From positions 6,066 through 54,724 of the forward strand of contig MHQW01000006.1 of NCBI GenBank assembly GCA_001820785.1: a stretch of DNA of 48,659 nt, read 5' to 3'. The stretch is from Candidatus Sungbacteria bacterium RIFCSPLOWO2_02_FULL_51_17 (GTDB taxonomy: Bacteria > Patescibacteriota > Minisyncoccia > Sungbacterales > GWA2-42-14). The notes beneath the pieces were generated by a model. That model did not search any database. It was not told where the DNA came from and saw nothing but the letters and a program-made list of their open reading frames with translations. Numbering within the stretch: the stretch's first letter is position 1; each line of letters begins with the position of its first letter. The translations under genes were made by a program, and so were the position numbers. Below are positions 1 through 7,208 of the stretch, one piece after another.

Positions 1-1249
1 GACGCAGGAGAACCAAAAAACCGAGGACCGCCAAAAGCGCATAGACAAGCCAAAGCGCACGCCCGAAAAGATTCAGCATGTATCCGCCGGACCAAGAAGA
101 AGTGCCGGAGCCCCCGCCAACCAGAGCCGAAATATCGGTCTTGTGAGCGCCAAGCGGAAGACCCGCGCGATCAATAAAAATATATGACATCGTATCATAC
201 GTGAAGTAGTTTACCAAAGAAATTGCCTCCAGTTTCAGAAACGGCACAGGGTTTTCCCGAATGATGTTTTTTGTCTCACTCCAAAAGTATGAGTTAAAGC
301 GGACGTTATAGAGATCATTCTCAACAAGCGGCCGCCCGAGCGCAAGTTCACTCCCATGCGTCCTATCAAAATCAGTGACAAAACGGCCAAGCACCTGCTT
401 CCACGGAACGCCGTCGCGAACGGTGATGACGGAAGCGCCAAGCCGCGTGTAGATGTTCACGGGGCCGATGGCGGAAAATGACGCAACGCCGAACACCTCT
501 CTGTTCCGCCAATACCACGGTGCCACCGATCCGGCAAATACCAGCACAAAAAGAACCGCCGCAACGAACGCCCGCCCGAAAAAAAACTCCTGCCGCATGC
601 GCACCAGAAAAAATAATCCGGCAAACACCGCGGCAATACATGCAACATATAAAAACACCGGCCGCGTGAGCGCCGCTACACCGAAAAGCGCTCCAGCTCC
701 AGCCGCGTACGCCACGCGCTGCGGAGACGAAAGCCATCGCACCATGAAAAACATTCCTCCCAAAAATACCGGCACGAATAATCCCTCAGTCCCGATGAGT
801 ACGGTGTAAAACCGAAGGTGCGGATCTATCGTCATAAGGACCGCCGCCACCCGCAACACGCCCTCGCCGATGTGGGGCCGTGCCAGAAGATATATCAAAA
901 GAGGAACGAACGCCATCGCAAGCGCCTGCGCGATCACCGCGGGAACGAACGAGCCGGAAAGTGCGTATGAAAACAACAGATAGAATGGGTACCCGGGAGT
1001 CCGCAAACTATCGGGAACAAACGGCGCGTTGGCATCCACCGAAAACCCGTTCCCCAAAAAAAGGTTCCTCGCAATGCCGGTATACTCCGAGGCATCGGTC
1101 TGCATAATGCCTTGCGACGTAAAAAAATAAAAATACGCCACCGTGGCAAGATTCAGTAGTATATTGATGGCGACAATGCGCGCCCAAAACGGGTGCCGGC
1201 GGCATGCCGCACCAACGGCGCGCACACAAGAAAAAAAATTCTCTGTCAT
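1..1249 (-). CDS. GT-C (GT39/ArnT-like) membrane glycosyltransferase, 3' end outside window
   Basis: Reading from the ATG at 1249, the frame stays open for 416 codons to the window edge, so the C-terminus is missing. A membrane segment lies at about residues 24-44. It is followed by an acidic luminal/extracytoplasmic loop with D52/E55 (QTDASEYTGIARNLF) and the RTPGYP motif at about 83-88, an arrangement typical of PMT/ArnT-like transferases that use polyprenyl-phosphate sugars. Several more hydrophobic stretches follow, then an APWYWRNREVFG-like segment also typical of the family. No Shine-Dalgarno sequence is visible. It lies 79 bp downstream of a GT4 gene on the same strand and probably shares its transcript. 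Acceptor and donor sugar cannot be read from sequence. Confidence 0.85.
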   Translation of the reverse strand, partial: MTENFFSCVRAVGAACRRHPFWARIVAINILLNLATVAYFYFFTSQGIMQTDASEYTGIARNLFLGNGFSVDANAPFVPDSLRTPGYPFYLLFSYALSGSFVPAVIAQALAMAFVPLLIYLLARPHIGEGVLRVAAVLMTIDPHLRFYTVLIGTEGLFVPVFLGGMFFMVRWLSSPQRVAYAAGAGALFGVAALTRPVFLYVACIAAVFAGLFFLVRMRQEFFFGRAFVAAVLFVLVFAGSVAPWYWRNREVFGVASFSAIGPVNIYTRLGASVITVRDGVPWKQVLGRFVTDFDRTHGSELALGRPLVENDLYNVRFNSYFWSETKNIIRENPVPFLKLEAISLVNYFTYDTMSYIFIDRAGLPLGAHKTDISALVGGGSGTSSWSGGYMLNLFGRALWLVYALLAVLGFLVLLR

Positions 1250-1328
1250 ATCAATAGCTTTTACCGGCGCTCTTGCGCACAAGCGAGCACCGGAACCCGG
1301 CTGGCACCCTAACGCACGAACGGCACCG

Positions 1329-2435
1329 CTAAAACATCTTGCGAAATATTTCTACGACCTCGCCGATATCAAACTTTCTTACCCACCGCTCCTCAAACTC
1401 TTTTATCCGCATGATCGTCTCGGGAGAAGCAAGTAGGATCTTTTTCATCGCGGCGATAAATGCCGGCACATCCCCCACCGGAATAACGTATTCGGAAAGT
1501 TCCGGCGGTACGATCCCCGCAACTCCTCCAGCGCCCGCGTTAAAAGCAACGAACGGAGTTTTCGTCGCCATCGCCTCAAGAAGCACCCGAGGAAATCCCT
1601 CCTCCTCTGACGGCATGATGAAAAGATCCGCCATGCCGTAATAACTCGGAAGCCCCGCATTTGGAACCTCGCCAAGAACGATGACGGCGTCCTCAAGATG
1701 TTTTTCCCGAAGCGCTATGTGGAGCGCGCTCCGTTCAGGCCCGTCGCCCACGACCAAAAATTTCACCGGGTCATCGCGAAACGCCTCGGCAATCGCCGGC
1801 AGAAGATCGGCGCCCTTCCGTTTTGACAGGCGGTGCACGAACAGCACCACCGCGTCATGTTCACGAATGCGTGCCGCCTGACGGACATTGCGAACGGCGG
1901 CGATGTTCACGTTGCTGAAACGCCCGCAGTCAATCCAGTTCGGCATCACCCGTATCTTCTCGGGGCGTATGTCATAAACGCGCGCGTATTCTTTTTTAAG
2001 CGCCTCGGTTCCGGTGACAAGAACGGTGACCGCGCGATACACTTTCCGCTCAAACATTTCACGAAACCATCCCTTCTTGTATTTCCACGGCTCGCCAGCA
2101 TTCCAGTAAAACACCTTCCCGCCAAAAAAACGGAACACGCATACGGCGGCATACGCCCCAACAAAAGAGTAGTGGACATACACATTTTTTTTCTCAACAA
2201 GCCGCCCAAAAAATATCCGCGCCATAAGCTCCAGAAACCGAAGCGGCGTAAACGAGAACGTAAGAAGCAGCACTTTTTTGCATCCCCAATCCTCCGCGGG
2301 CGCCTCACCTTTTTCTATGAGCAGTGTGACATCAAAATAGGCAGAGATCCGCCGAATGAAGTCGTGAATGTGGGCAAAGTGCGTCGCAGACGTCTTTGAG
2401 TATTCTGGCAGAATATAGGTCAGCTGGGGTTTCAT
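1329..2435 (-). CDS. GT4-family glycosyltransferase
   Basis: A 368-residue GT-B fold transferase. The frame is open further upstream, but the protein proper begins at the ATG at 2435 (MKPQLTYILPEYSK), which matches family N-termini; the extra 28 upstream residues look non-coding. The C-terminal nucleotide-sugar domain shows the usual VHRLSKRKGADLL start, a GDGPERS turn and the E-x7-E motif in EEGFPRVLLEAM, followed by an AGGVAG glycine cluster. It probably transfers a sugar from a nucleotide donor during surface glycan assembly. It is followed by the GT-C gene, suggesting a two-gene unit, and is divergent from the PLP enzyme gene. Confidence 0.9.
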   Translation of the reverse strand: MKPQLTYILPEYSKTSATHFAHIHDFIRRISAYFDVTLLIEKGEAPAEDWGCKKVLLLTFSFTPLRFLELMARIFFGRLVEKKNVYVHYSFVGAYAAVCVFRFFGGKVFYWNAGEPWKYKKGWFREMFERKVYRAVTVLVTGTEALKKEYARVYDIRPEKIRVMPNWIDCGRFSNVNIAAVRNVRQAARIREHDAVVLFVHRLSKRKGADLLPAIAEAFRDDPVKFLVVGDGPERSALHIALREKHLEDAVIVLGEVPNAGLPSYYGMADLFIMPSEEEGFPRVLLEAMATKTPFVAFNAGAGGVAGIVPPELSEYVIPVGDVPAFIAAMKKILLASPETIMRIKEFEERWVRKFDIGEVVEIFRKMF

Positions 2436-2535
2436 ACTGGAATGATACCGTATATACGGGCTTTTTTGAAGCGCCCTCAAGGATGCGCTGCCCGCGGGCC
2501 CATGCCCTTCAAAAAACATGCAAAAGGTGGTACGG

Positions 2536-2568
2536 ATGACACAGGAACCGATCCTTTACACCCCATGA
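2536..2568 (+). CDS. possible leader peptide (10 codons) overlapping the PLP-enzyme start
   Basis: ATG at 2536 is preceded by AAAGGTGG at good spacing and reads MTQEPILYTP before a TGA that overlaps the downstream ATG as ATGA (2565-2568). The next gene has no convincing ribosome site of its own, so translational coupling is plausible. The peptide has no run of Met or Cys, so classical attenuation is not evident. It could be chance. Confidence 0.3.
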   Translation: MTQEPILYTP

Positions 2569-3755
2569 GCAAAGAAAGAAAGTTCGCGACAAATCTTCAG
2601 CACGGCGGATACGACCCCGTGGAGCACCGGGGACATCGCGGAGAGCCCCTGTATCTTGACGTCGCGGTAGTACAACCCAACTGCACGACCGCGGCAGAGC
2701 GTTTTTCCGGCGTTCAGGAGGGTCAGATCTACTACCGCTTCGGCGGCGAGGATGACAAGATACTTGAGAAGCGCTTGGCACTTCTTGAGGGAGGCGACCG
2801 CGCCAAAGCGTTCGCGTCTGGCCTTGCGGCAATTCAGGTAACGCTTTTGGCGCTCACCGAACCCGGAGACCACATCGTCTCGGCAAGCGCCATCTACGGC
2901 GGCACCTATCATATCTTCACGGGAACCATGACGAAGGATTACGGACGAACCGTCACGTTTGTTCATGACATCAATAACATTGACGAGGTACGTGCGGCCC
3001 TACGGCCTAACACAAAAATGGTGTTTGCCGAAAGCATTTCAAATCCCACAAACAGCGTCCTTGATATTGAGCCGCTTGCGGCATTCGCGAAGGAAAAGCG
3101 CTTGCTCCTCGTTATAGATAATACATTTGCAACCCCGCATCTGTTCCGCCCCATTAAATACGGCGCGGACCTTTCCATCCACTCAACGACGAAATTCCTA
3201 ACGCTCGGCGGAACGAACGGCGGGGGCGCTGTTATCGGGTCAGAAGCGCTCATGGCGCGCGTCCGCGAACGCGCGAACAGCTTCGGCGCCGCCATGTCAG
3301 AATTTGACGCATGGTGCACCATCAAAGGCCTCCAGTTCCTCGCCGTGCGCGTAGACCGGCAGTCGGCAAGCGCGCTTACCGTCGCCCGATACCTCGCCAA
3401 GCACCCGCGGGTGCGCGCCGTTCATTACCCGGGCATACCGAATTCCAAGAATTATTTTCTTGCGAAAAAATATCTGCCAGCCGGATGCGGCGCCATCGTA
3501 GCGCTGGAACTTGAGGGCGCGAAGCAAGACACCGTGAGATTTATGGAGGCGCTGGAGCTCTTCTCACACGTCATCAATCTTGGCGACGTGCACTCGCTGG
3601 CAACACATCCGGCATCCACCACGCACTCAAAGGTTCCGGCGGAAGAACTTGCACGCTCCGGCATCTCCGAAACGTTCGTGCGCCTCTCCATCGGCCTTGA
3701 GGATGTGGACGATCTTCTTGAAGACCTTGAGCAGGCGCTTCGCAAAAATTGCTAG
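2565..3755 (+). CDS. Cys/Met-metabolism PLP enzyme (methionine gamma-lyase / O-acetylhomoserine sulfhydrylase-like)
   Basis: 396 residues from the ATG at 2565. The frame is open upstream, but MSKERKFATNLQHGGYDP is the natural start of this family. Fold-type I PLP features are clear: the SGLAAIQ phosphate-binding region near 85-90, the stacking tyrosine in SAIYGGTYHIF (about 111), D185 in IDNTFATP and the Schiff-base lysine in STTKF (K210). C-terminally VHSLATHPASTTH and ISETFVRLSIGLED are diagnostic for the cystathionine gamma-synthase superfamily. One oddity is that the usual YSR-x-x-NPT segment reads YYRFGGEDD, so the exact reaction (gamma-elimination or sulfhydrylation) is uncertain. The enzyme would act in the cytoplasm on methionine, homocysteine or homoserine esters. 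It is unusual for a genome type generally poor in amino-acid metabolism. Confidence 0.9.
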   Translation: MSKERKFATNLQHGGYDPVEHRGHRGEPLYLDVAVVQPNCTTAAERFSGVQEGQIYYRFGGEDDKILEKRLALLEGGDRAKAFASGLAAIQVTLLALTEPGDHIVSASAIYGGTYHIFTGTMTKDYGRTVTFVHDINNIDEVRAALRPNTKMVFAESISNPTNSVLDIEPLAAFAKEKRLLLVIDNTFATPHLFRPIKYGADLSIHSTTKFLTLGGTNGGGAVIGSEALMARVRERANSFGAAMSEFDAWCTIKGLQFLAVRVDRQSASALTVARYLAKHPRVRAVHYPGIPNSKNYFLAKKYLPAGCGAIVALELEGAKQDTVRFMEALELFSHVINLGDVHSLATHPASTTHSKVPAEELARSGISETFVRLSIGLEDVDDLLEDLEQALRKNC

Positions 3756-3761
3756 CATCAT

Positions 3762-3789
3762 CGGCCCGATACGGGCCGCTTTTTTTATT
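3762..3789 (+). terminator. Rho-independent terminator after the PLP enzyme
   Basis: Perfect 7-bp stem CGGCCCG/CGGGCCG with an ATA loop, followed by a run of seven T. It starts 7 bp after the stop codon. Confidence 0.9.
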
Positions 3790-3833
3790 GGTCATGCGCA
3801 TTAAAAATACACGCTCATAACGCGCGCGTCTCT

Positions 3834-3861
3834 ATATAAAAAGCCCGCACACCGTGCGAGC
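3834..3861 (-). terminator. terminator after the small membrane protein
   Basis: On the minus strand GCTCGCAC pairs with GTGCGGGC (one G-T pair), followed by TTTTTATA. It begins directly after the stop of the 3864-4307 gene. Confidence 0.75.
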
Positions 3862-3863
3862 GC

Positions 3864-4307
3864 TTATGAAATGGGTTTTTTGGCATTGATATTCGCCCAC
3901 TCCTCTACCGCATATGTTGCAACGAGCGTCAACAGTAACGCGCTGTATTTCCGCAAAGACATGAGCAGCCGCCACTCCGCGATTACGAGTCGTAGGATCC
4001 ACGGCCAGCCGAATATAAAAACAATGGCTATACAGGTCGTTATCAATTCACGGGGTATCACGATGACGCGTGGATCGCGTGATAGTTCCATGAAACGCTC
4101 AGCGTCAAAACCGAGATCGCTGACATCGGTCACCACCCGCGTATCAATGGGCCTGCCAAGCTTGAACGCCGCCCTGCGCAACACGTCTATGTCTTCCACG
4201 ATGCGACGGCGCTCTTTTGCGATGTAAAAGTTTGCCCAGGCGACTATCATGCCGCAAAGGAGATACAACGCCAGAAACCCCATGAGAACGACAAATGGCA
4301 AGGGCAT
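3864..4307 (-). CDS. small membrane protein of unknown function
   Basis: 147 residues from the ATG at 4307, chosen because GGAGG lies just upstream; an in-frame ATG at 4319 is the alternative. There is an N-terminal membrane segment (PFVVLMGFLALYLLCGMIVAWANFYIA) and then a charged soluble stretch of about 60 residues rich in Arg and Asp. Two further hydrophobic segments follow (ITTCIAIVFIFGWPWIL and YSALLLTLVATYAV). No catalytic motif or family is recognised. It has its own terminator. A membrane-anchored regulatory or structural role is possible but not shown. Confidence 0.65.
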   Translation of the reverse strand: MPLPFVVLMGFLALYLLCGMIVAWANFYIAKERRRIVEDIDVLRRAAFKLGRPIDTRVVTDVSDLGFDAERFMELSRDPRVIVIPRELITTCIAIVFIFGWPWILRLVIAEWRLLMSLRKYSALLLTLVATYAVEEWANINAKKPIS

Positions 4308-4362
4308 AACGCCTCCCATACCGACAAAAAAGAACGTGGAAAAACAGTATCACATTTCTCCC

Positions 4363-4389
4363 CAAAACAAAAGCCGACACACGTCGGCT
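4363..4389 (-). terminator. terminator after the NADAR gene
   Basis: On the minus strand AGCCGAC/GTCGGCT with a GTGT loop is followed by TTTGTTTT. It overlaps the NADAR stop codon. Confidence 0.85.
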
Positions 4390-4831
4390 ATCGCTTCATT
4401 CGGGAGCGCATCTCTTCGCGCAATTTCATCCATATCTTACCGAGATGATTTTCACCCTTCCAGTCGGGCCCCCTGCCCCAAAACGAGTCCGTCGGCGAGT
4501 CCTCTATAATTTCCCTGTCGCCCGTCTCAAGAAGTTTTTTCTGGATGTACGGATGCTGGGAGAGTTTTGCGTGAACAATCTCCTCCATGATCGCCAACTT
4601 TTTTTCGCCCCAATCGGCAACAATATGCTCGGCATGCGTTTGCGCCAATTTCTTCGCCTCATATCCGGACCGGGCACATCGTATCGCATCCGTAATACAC
4701 AGGTCATCAAACTTTGCGGCCATGTAGGCGTGTTCGCTCGTCATCCAATCAACGCCCCGCCAGCGCACCCTGAACGCCGCCATGTTGGAAAAACACCCCC
4801 ATCGTCCGCCAAAGAAAAGAACTTTCTCCAT
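4388..4831 (-). CDS. NADAR-domain protein (YbiA-like N-glycosidase family)
   Basis: 147 residues, about the normal size of a stand-alone NADAR domain. Motifs in order: FSNMAAFRVRWRGVDWMTSEH near residues 14-34, the helical AAKF segment, and the C-terminal DSFWGRGPDWKGENHLGKIWMKLRE signature. E. coli YbiA hydrolyses the N-glycosidic bond of early riboflavin intermediates, and other NADAR proteins have been linked to NAD/ADP-ribose metabolism and removal of ADP-ribose from guanosine. Which applies here cannot be told from sequence; no riboflavin or DarT-like gene is in the window. GAGGGG precedes the ATG at good spacing. It looks monocistronic, with its own terminator. Confidence 0.9.
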   Translation of the reverse strand: MEKVLFFGGRWGCFSNMAAFRVRWRGVDWMTSEHAYMAAKFDDLCITDAIRCARSGYEAKKLAQTHAEHIVADWGEKKLAIMEEIVHAKLSQHPYIQKKLLETGDREIIEDSPTDSFWGRGPDWKGENHLGKIWMKLREEMRSRMKR

Positions 4832-4892
4832 CGGAGCCCCTCATTACCAAAGAACTGGTAAAAGAGTGATAACATATCTATACACGTGATAT

Positions 4893-4920
4893 AAAGAAAA
4901 ACCGCCCACGCAAGGGCGGC
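4893..4920 (-). terminator. terminator after the VanZ-like gene
   Basis: Minus-strand stem CCGCCC/GGGCGG with a six-base loop, followed by TTTTTCTTTA, 4 bp past the stop codon. Confidence 0.88.
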
Positions 4921-4923
4921 GTA

Positions 4924-5259
4924 TCAAATGTGCGGGGCTATCCAGCGCCAGTAGAGCGTGAACCCCGCCATATCGGCTAGCATGTCAAAGAGCGGGTCTC
5001 CGAGAATGTACCACAGCGTTATGCGAGGGCTCCACTCCATATACAACTGAAATACCTCCCACGCGCATCCGATGCCAAGCACGATGCCGCCGACAAGAAA
5101 GGCGCCCCGCAAAAAGGTGGAAAAGAAAAGCGCGAGAAACACGCCCATGGCGATGTGGAATATCTTGTCTATCCCGAACCGCTCAATGGTGTGCCCCAAT
5201 ATATAGGTCGCAAAAAAAAGAAAAACCGTCCCCGACACGGCAACACCGATGCGCGCCAC
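4924..5259 (-). CDS. VanZ-like small membrane protein
   Basis: 111 residues starting at a GTG (5259), chosen because GGAGGG lies five to seven bases upstream. About four hydrophobic segments are present. The pattern D-K-x-x-H (IDKIFHIAMG, about residue 32), a mid-protein WEVFQL and a final D-x-x-ADMAG-x-x-L is the VanZ/YoaF arrangement of small integral membrane proteins. Biochemical function is not established for most of this family. It has its own promoter (5290-5318) and terminator, so it is a single-gene unit. Confidence 0.75.
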   Translation of the reverse strand: MARIGVAVSGTVFLFFATYILGHTIERFGIDKIFHIAMGVFLALFFSTFLRGAFLVGGIVLGIGCAWEVFQLYMEWSPRITLWYILGDPLFDMLADMAGFTLYWRWIAPHI

Positions 5260-5289
5260 CGCCCCCTCCGCTTGAGAGCTCGTACTAAT

Positions 5290-5318
5290 GCTATACTATA
5301 TAGTAGGGTAGTTGTCAA
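5290..5318 (-). promoter_or_regulatory. sigma-70-type promoter of the VanZ-like gene
   Basis: Perfect -35 TTGACA (5313-5318, minus strand), 17-bp spacer and -10 TATAGC (5290-5295), about 30 bp before the GTG start. Confidence 0.7.
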
Positions 5319-5362
5319 CTGCTCCTTCGGCACGCACAACCCCAAAGGCCCCAAAACCCTCT

Positions 5363-6712
5363 CTACAACCGCTCAAGAATACGATCAAGATTTCGTAGTG
5401 CATCAAAAATGGCATTAAGCGAAAGAACTCCGAACGACAGGAGAAGCGGCCGCTCAAAGAATGTGCCATATCTCAAAAGATACGCCGCATAGTATCCCGC
5501 GAAAAGCGCAAAGAACGGATACACGGGGTAGCGATAGCGGGTCTCAACAATAAGGAACACGATGGCAAGCGGCGTGAGCACCAGCATTGCTACAACCGAT
5601 ATCACCCGTTTTTTTGTCTCGCCCGTCGCGTCACGTAGCGCCTGCCAAATACCTGCGATGCCAAGCGTCAGCACGACGACCGAATAGAGCCCTGACAACA
5701 CCACAACGACAAAGCGGTCATACGGCAGGTCCTGAAGATATATCCACCACCCGGTCGGCCGCGCGAAACTGAAATATATTGATGTGCGATAGAGCGTAAG
5801 TTTTATGAAATGAAGGGGGTGCGCGGCATTGTACCGAAGAGCCGCCTTAAAGACCCGCTCATTCGCCACCACCGGCCCGTAGGTGCGGTAATCAGATGAC
5901 GGAAAAAATTCATACCGTGTCTCATCAAGTTCACCCGACGCCTTCGGGTGATTTCCCGCCGAAAAATTGTCCTGATAGGTAAGATTTGACGGAATGAATG
6001 CGTGATACACGTTCCAATTTCTCCATGCCCAGGGAAATATAACGGCGGCCGAGAGAACCACAAAAAGAAGTGCGTGAACTAATTTCTTTTTTTGATAAAA
6101 AACAGCGACCATCGGAAGAAGCAGTACGCCAATGGGCGTTCGCACAAGTAATGCGACGCCGAACACCGCGCCCGACCAAAGGACCGTCCACAACGACGTG
6201 CGCTCCATGTAACGAAAGAAACCATAGAGAAACCACAGCATCAGAAAAATTGCGATCGTCTCGGTAAGAAGCATGGAACTGCCAATAATAAGATCAGGAG
6301 AAAAGGCGATGAGTGCCGCCCCGATAAGTCCTGCCGCCGGGTACCACATCTCGCGAAATACCATGCGCGAAATATGGAACATGAAAAGAACCGAGAGTGC
6401 GTGCGCCACCGCCTGAATGAACCATATCAGCGTGATGTGATGCCCGAAGACGCCGTACACCGCGGCAAGGAACAACTGGTACCCGGGCACAACACGCCCC
6501 ACGGCGCGATCCATGCCAAGAGGGATCTCGGGGCCGTCCAAACGAAACCCGCGCCCTTCTACGACATTCATCGCGATCTCGTCATAGGTTGCAGCATCTA
6601 CCGTTGGAGGAATGCGGTAATAGAACGAGTGCAAAAGCGATATAATGAAGGCGCCCGAGACGATCGCCCACAACAATCGTTTTTGATATATGCTGAAAAA
6701 TTCCATGATCAT
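5363..6712 (-). CDS. GT39/PMT-like membrane glycosyltransferase
   Basis: 449 residues with about ten hydrophobic segments. The first is at about 13-31 and is followed by the extracytoplasmic acidic motif DAATYDEIAMNVVEGRGF (about 38-55) and VVPGYQLFLAAVYG, both typical of GT-C enzymes that move a sugar from a polyprenyl-phosphate carrier. A PWAWRNWNVY segment near the middle resembles the conserved PW-x-x-RN element. The ATG at 6712 lies only about seven bases from a very good -10 box, so the mRNA may be leaderless; the ATG at 6706 is the alternative. It is divergent from the cupin/methyltransferase/SDR operon and probably belongs to the same glycan pathway. Confidence 0.85.
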   Translation of the reverse strand: MIMEFFSIYQKRLLWAIVSGAFIISLLHSFYYRIPPTVDAATYDEIAMNVVEGRGFRLDGPEIPLGMDRAVGRVVPGYQLFLAAVYGVFGHHITLIWFIQAVAHALSVLFMFHISRMVFREMWYPAAGLIGAALIAFSPDLIIGSSMLLTETIAIFLMLWFLYGFFRYMERTSLWTVLWSGAVFGVALLVRTPIGVLLLPMVAVFYQKKKLVHALLFVVLSAAVIFPWAWRNWNVYHAFIPSNLTYQDNFSAGNHPKASGELDETRYEFFPSSDYRTYGPVVANERVFKAALRYNAAHPLHFIKLTLYRTSIYFSFARPTGWWIYLQDLPYDRFVVVVLSGLYSVVVLTLGIAGIWQALRDATGETKKRVISVVAMLVLTPLAIVFLIVETRYRYPVYPFFALFAGYYAAYLLRYGTFFERPLLLSFGVLSLNAIFDALRNLDRILERL

Positions 6713-6718
6713 GCGCCA

Positions 6719-6747
6719 AGTATATCAGCCGTGAAAGTAAAATTCAA
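6719..6747 (-). promoter_or_regulatory. promoter of the GT39-like gene
   Basis: -35 TTGAAT (6742-6747), 17-bp spacer, -10 TATACT (6719-6724). Only six bases separate the -10 box from the ATG at 6712. Confidence 0.65.
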
Positions 6748-6821
6748 TAACGTTTTTGTCAAATTGCGCCCTGCAGTACCCGCATGGTACGGTCAAGAAA
6801 GTTCACTTGAAAAATAAAAAC

Positions 6822-7208
6822 ATGAAGCTGATCAAAGGCATCGCTCCGGAGTTCATTGACGCGCGAGGCGCTATCACGATGGTGCTTGATGAGAACGATA
6901 TGCCCGTCAAAAGCGTGCTTCTCATCACCTGCACAAAGGGTGCTGTTCGCGCCAACCACTTTCACAAAGAGGATTCTCACTGGGCGTTCATGCTTACGGG
7001 AAAAATGAGATACACCGAGGCGCCGGTTGGCGCCGGGGACGACAAAAAGGAAGTTGCCATCGTTGAGGCCGGAGACATGGTGTACTCCCCGCCGATGGTC
7101 ATGCACGCGATGGAATTCCTTGAGGACTCGGTCTTTCTGGCGTTCGCGACAAAATCACGAAAGGATGGGGCGTATGAGGACGACACGGTCAGAGTCAACC
7201 TTGTGTAA
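6822..7208 (+). CDS. cupin-fold sugar-nucleotide enzyme or sensor (RmlC/FdtA-like)
   Basis: 128 residues from the ATG at 6822; the frame is open further upstream but MKLIKGIAPEFIDARGAI is a typical start. It is a single RmlC-like cupin with metal/substrate histidines in NHFHKEDSHWAFMLTGKM (about 47-64) and a second half-motif YSPPMVMHAMEFL. Small cupins of this type are dTDP-sugar ketoisomerases, epimerases, or domains in polysaccharide loci whose reaction is unassigned. Its last 35 bases overlap the following methyltransferase gene, indicating one transcript and coupled translation. The ribosome site is weak. Confidence 0.8.
   Translation: MKLIKGIAPEFIDARGAITMVLDENDMPVKSVLLITCTKGAVRANHFHKEDSHWAFMLTGKMRYTEAPVGAGDDKKEVAIVEAGDMVYSPPMVMHAMEFLEDSVFLAFATKSRKDGAYEDDTVRVNLV

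Noticed and set aside
453-809. Plus-strand frame of 118 codons and several overlapping frames at 235-1229
   Set aside because: All lie inside the continuous minus-strand membrane glycosyltransferase (1-1249), which has clear GT-C motifs. The others are rich in Arg, Thr and Pro without family features.
1833-2399. 188-codon plus-strand frame
   Set aside because: Antisense to the GT4 gene at 1329-2435, which has full GT-B motifs.
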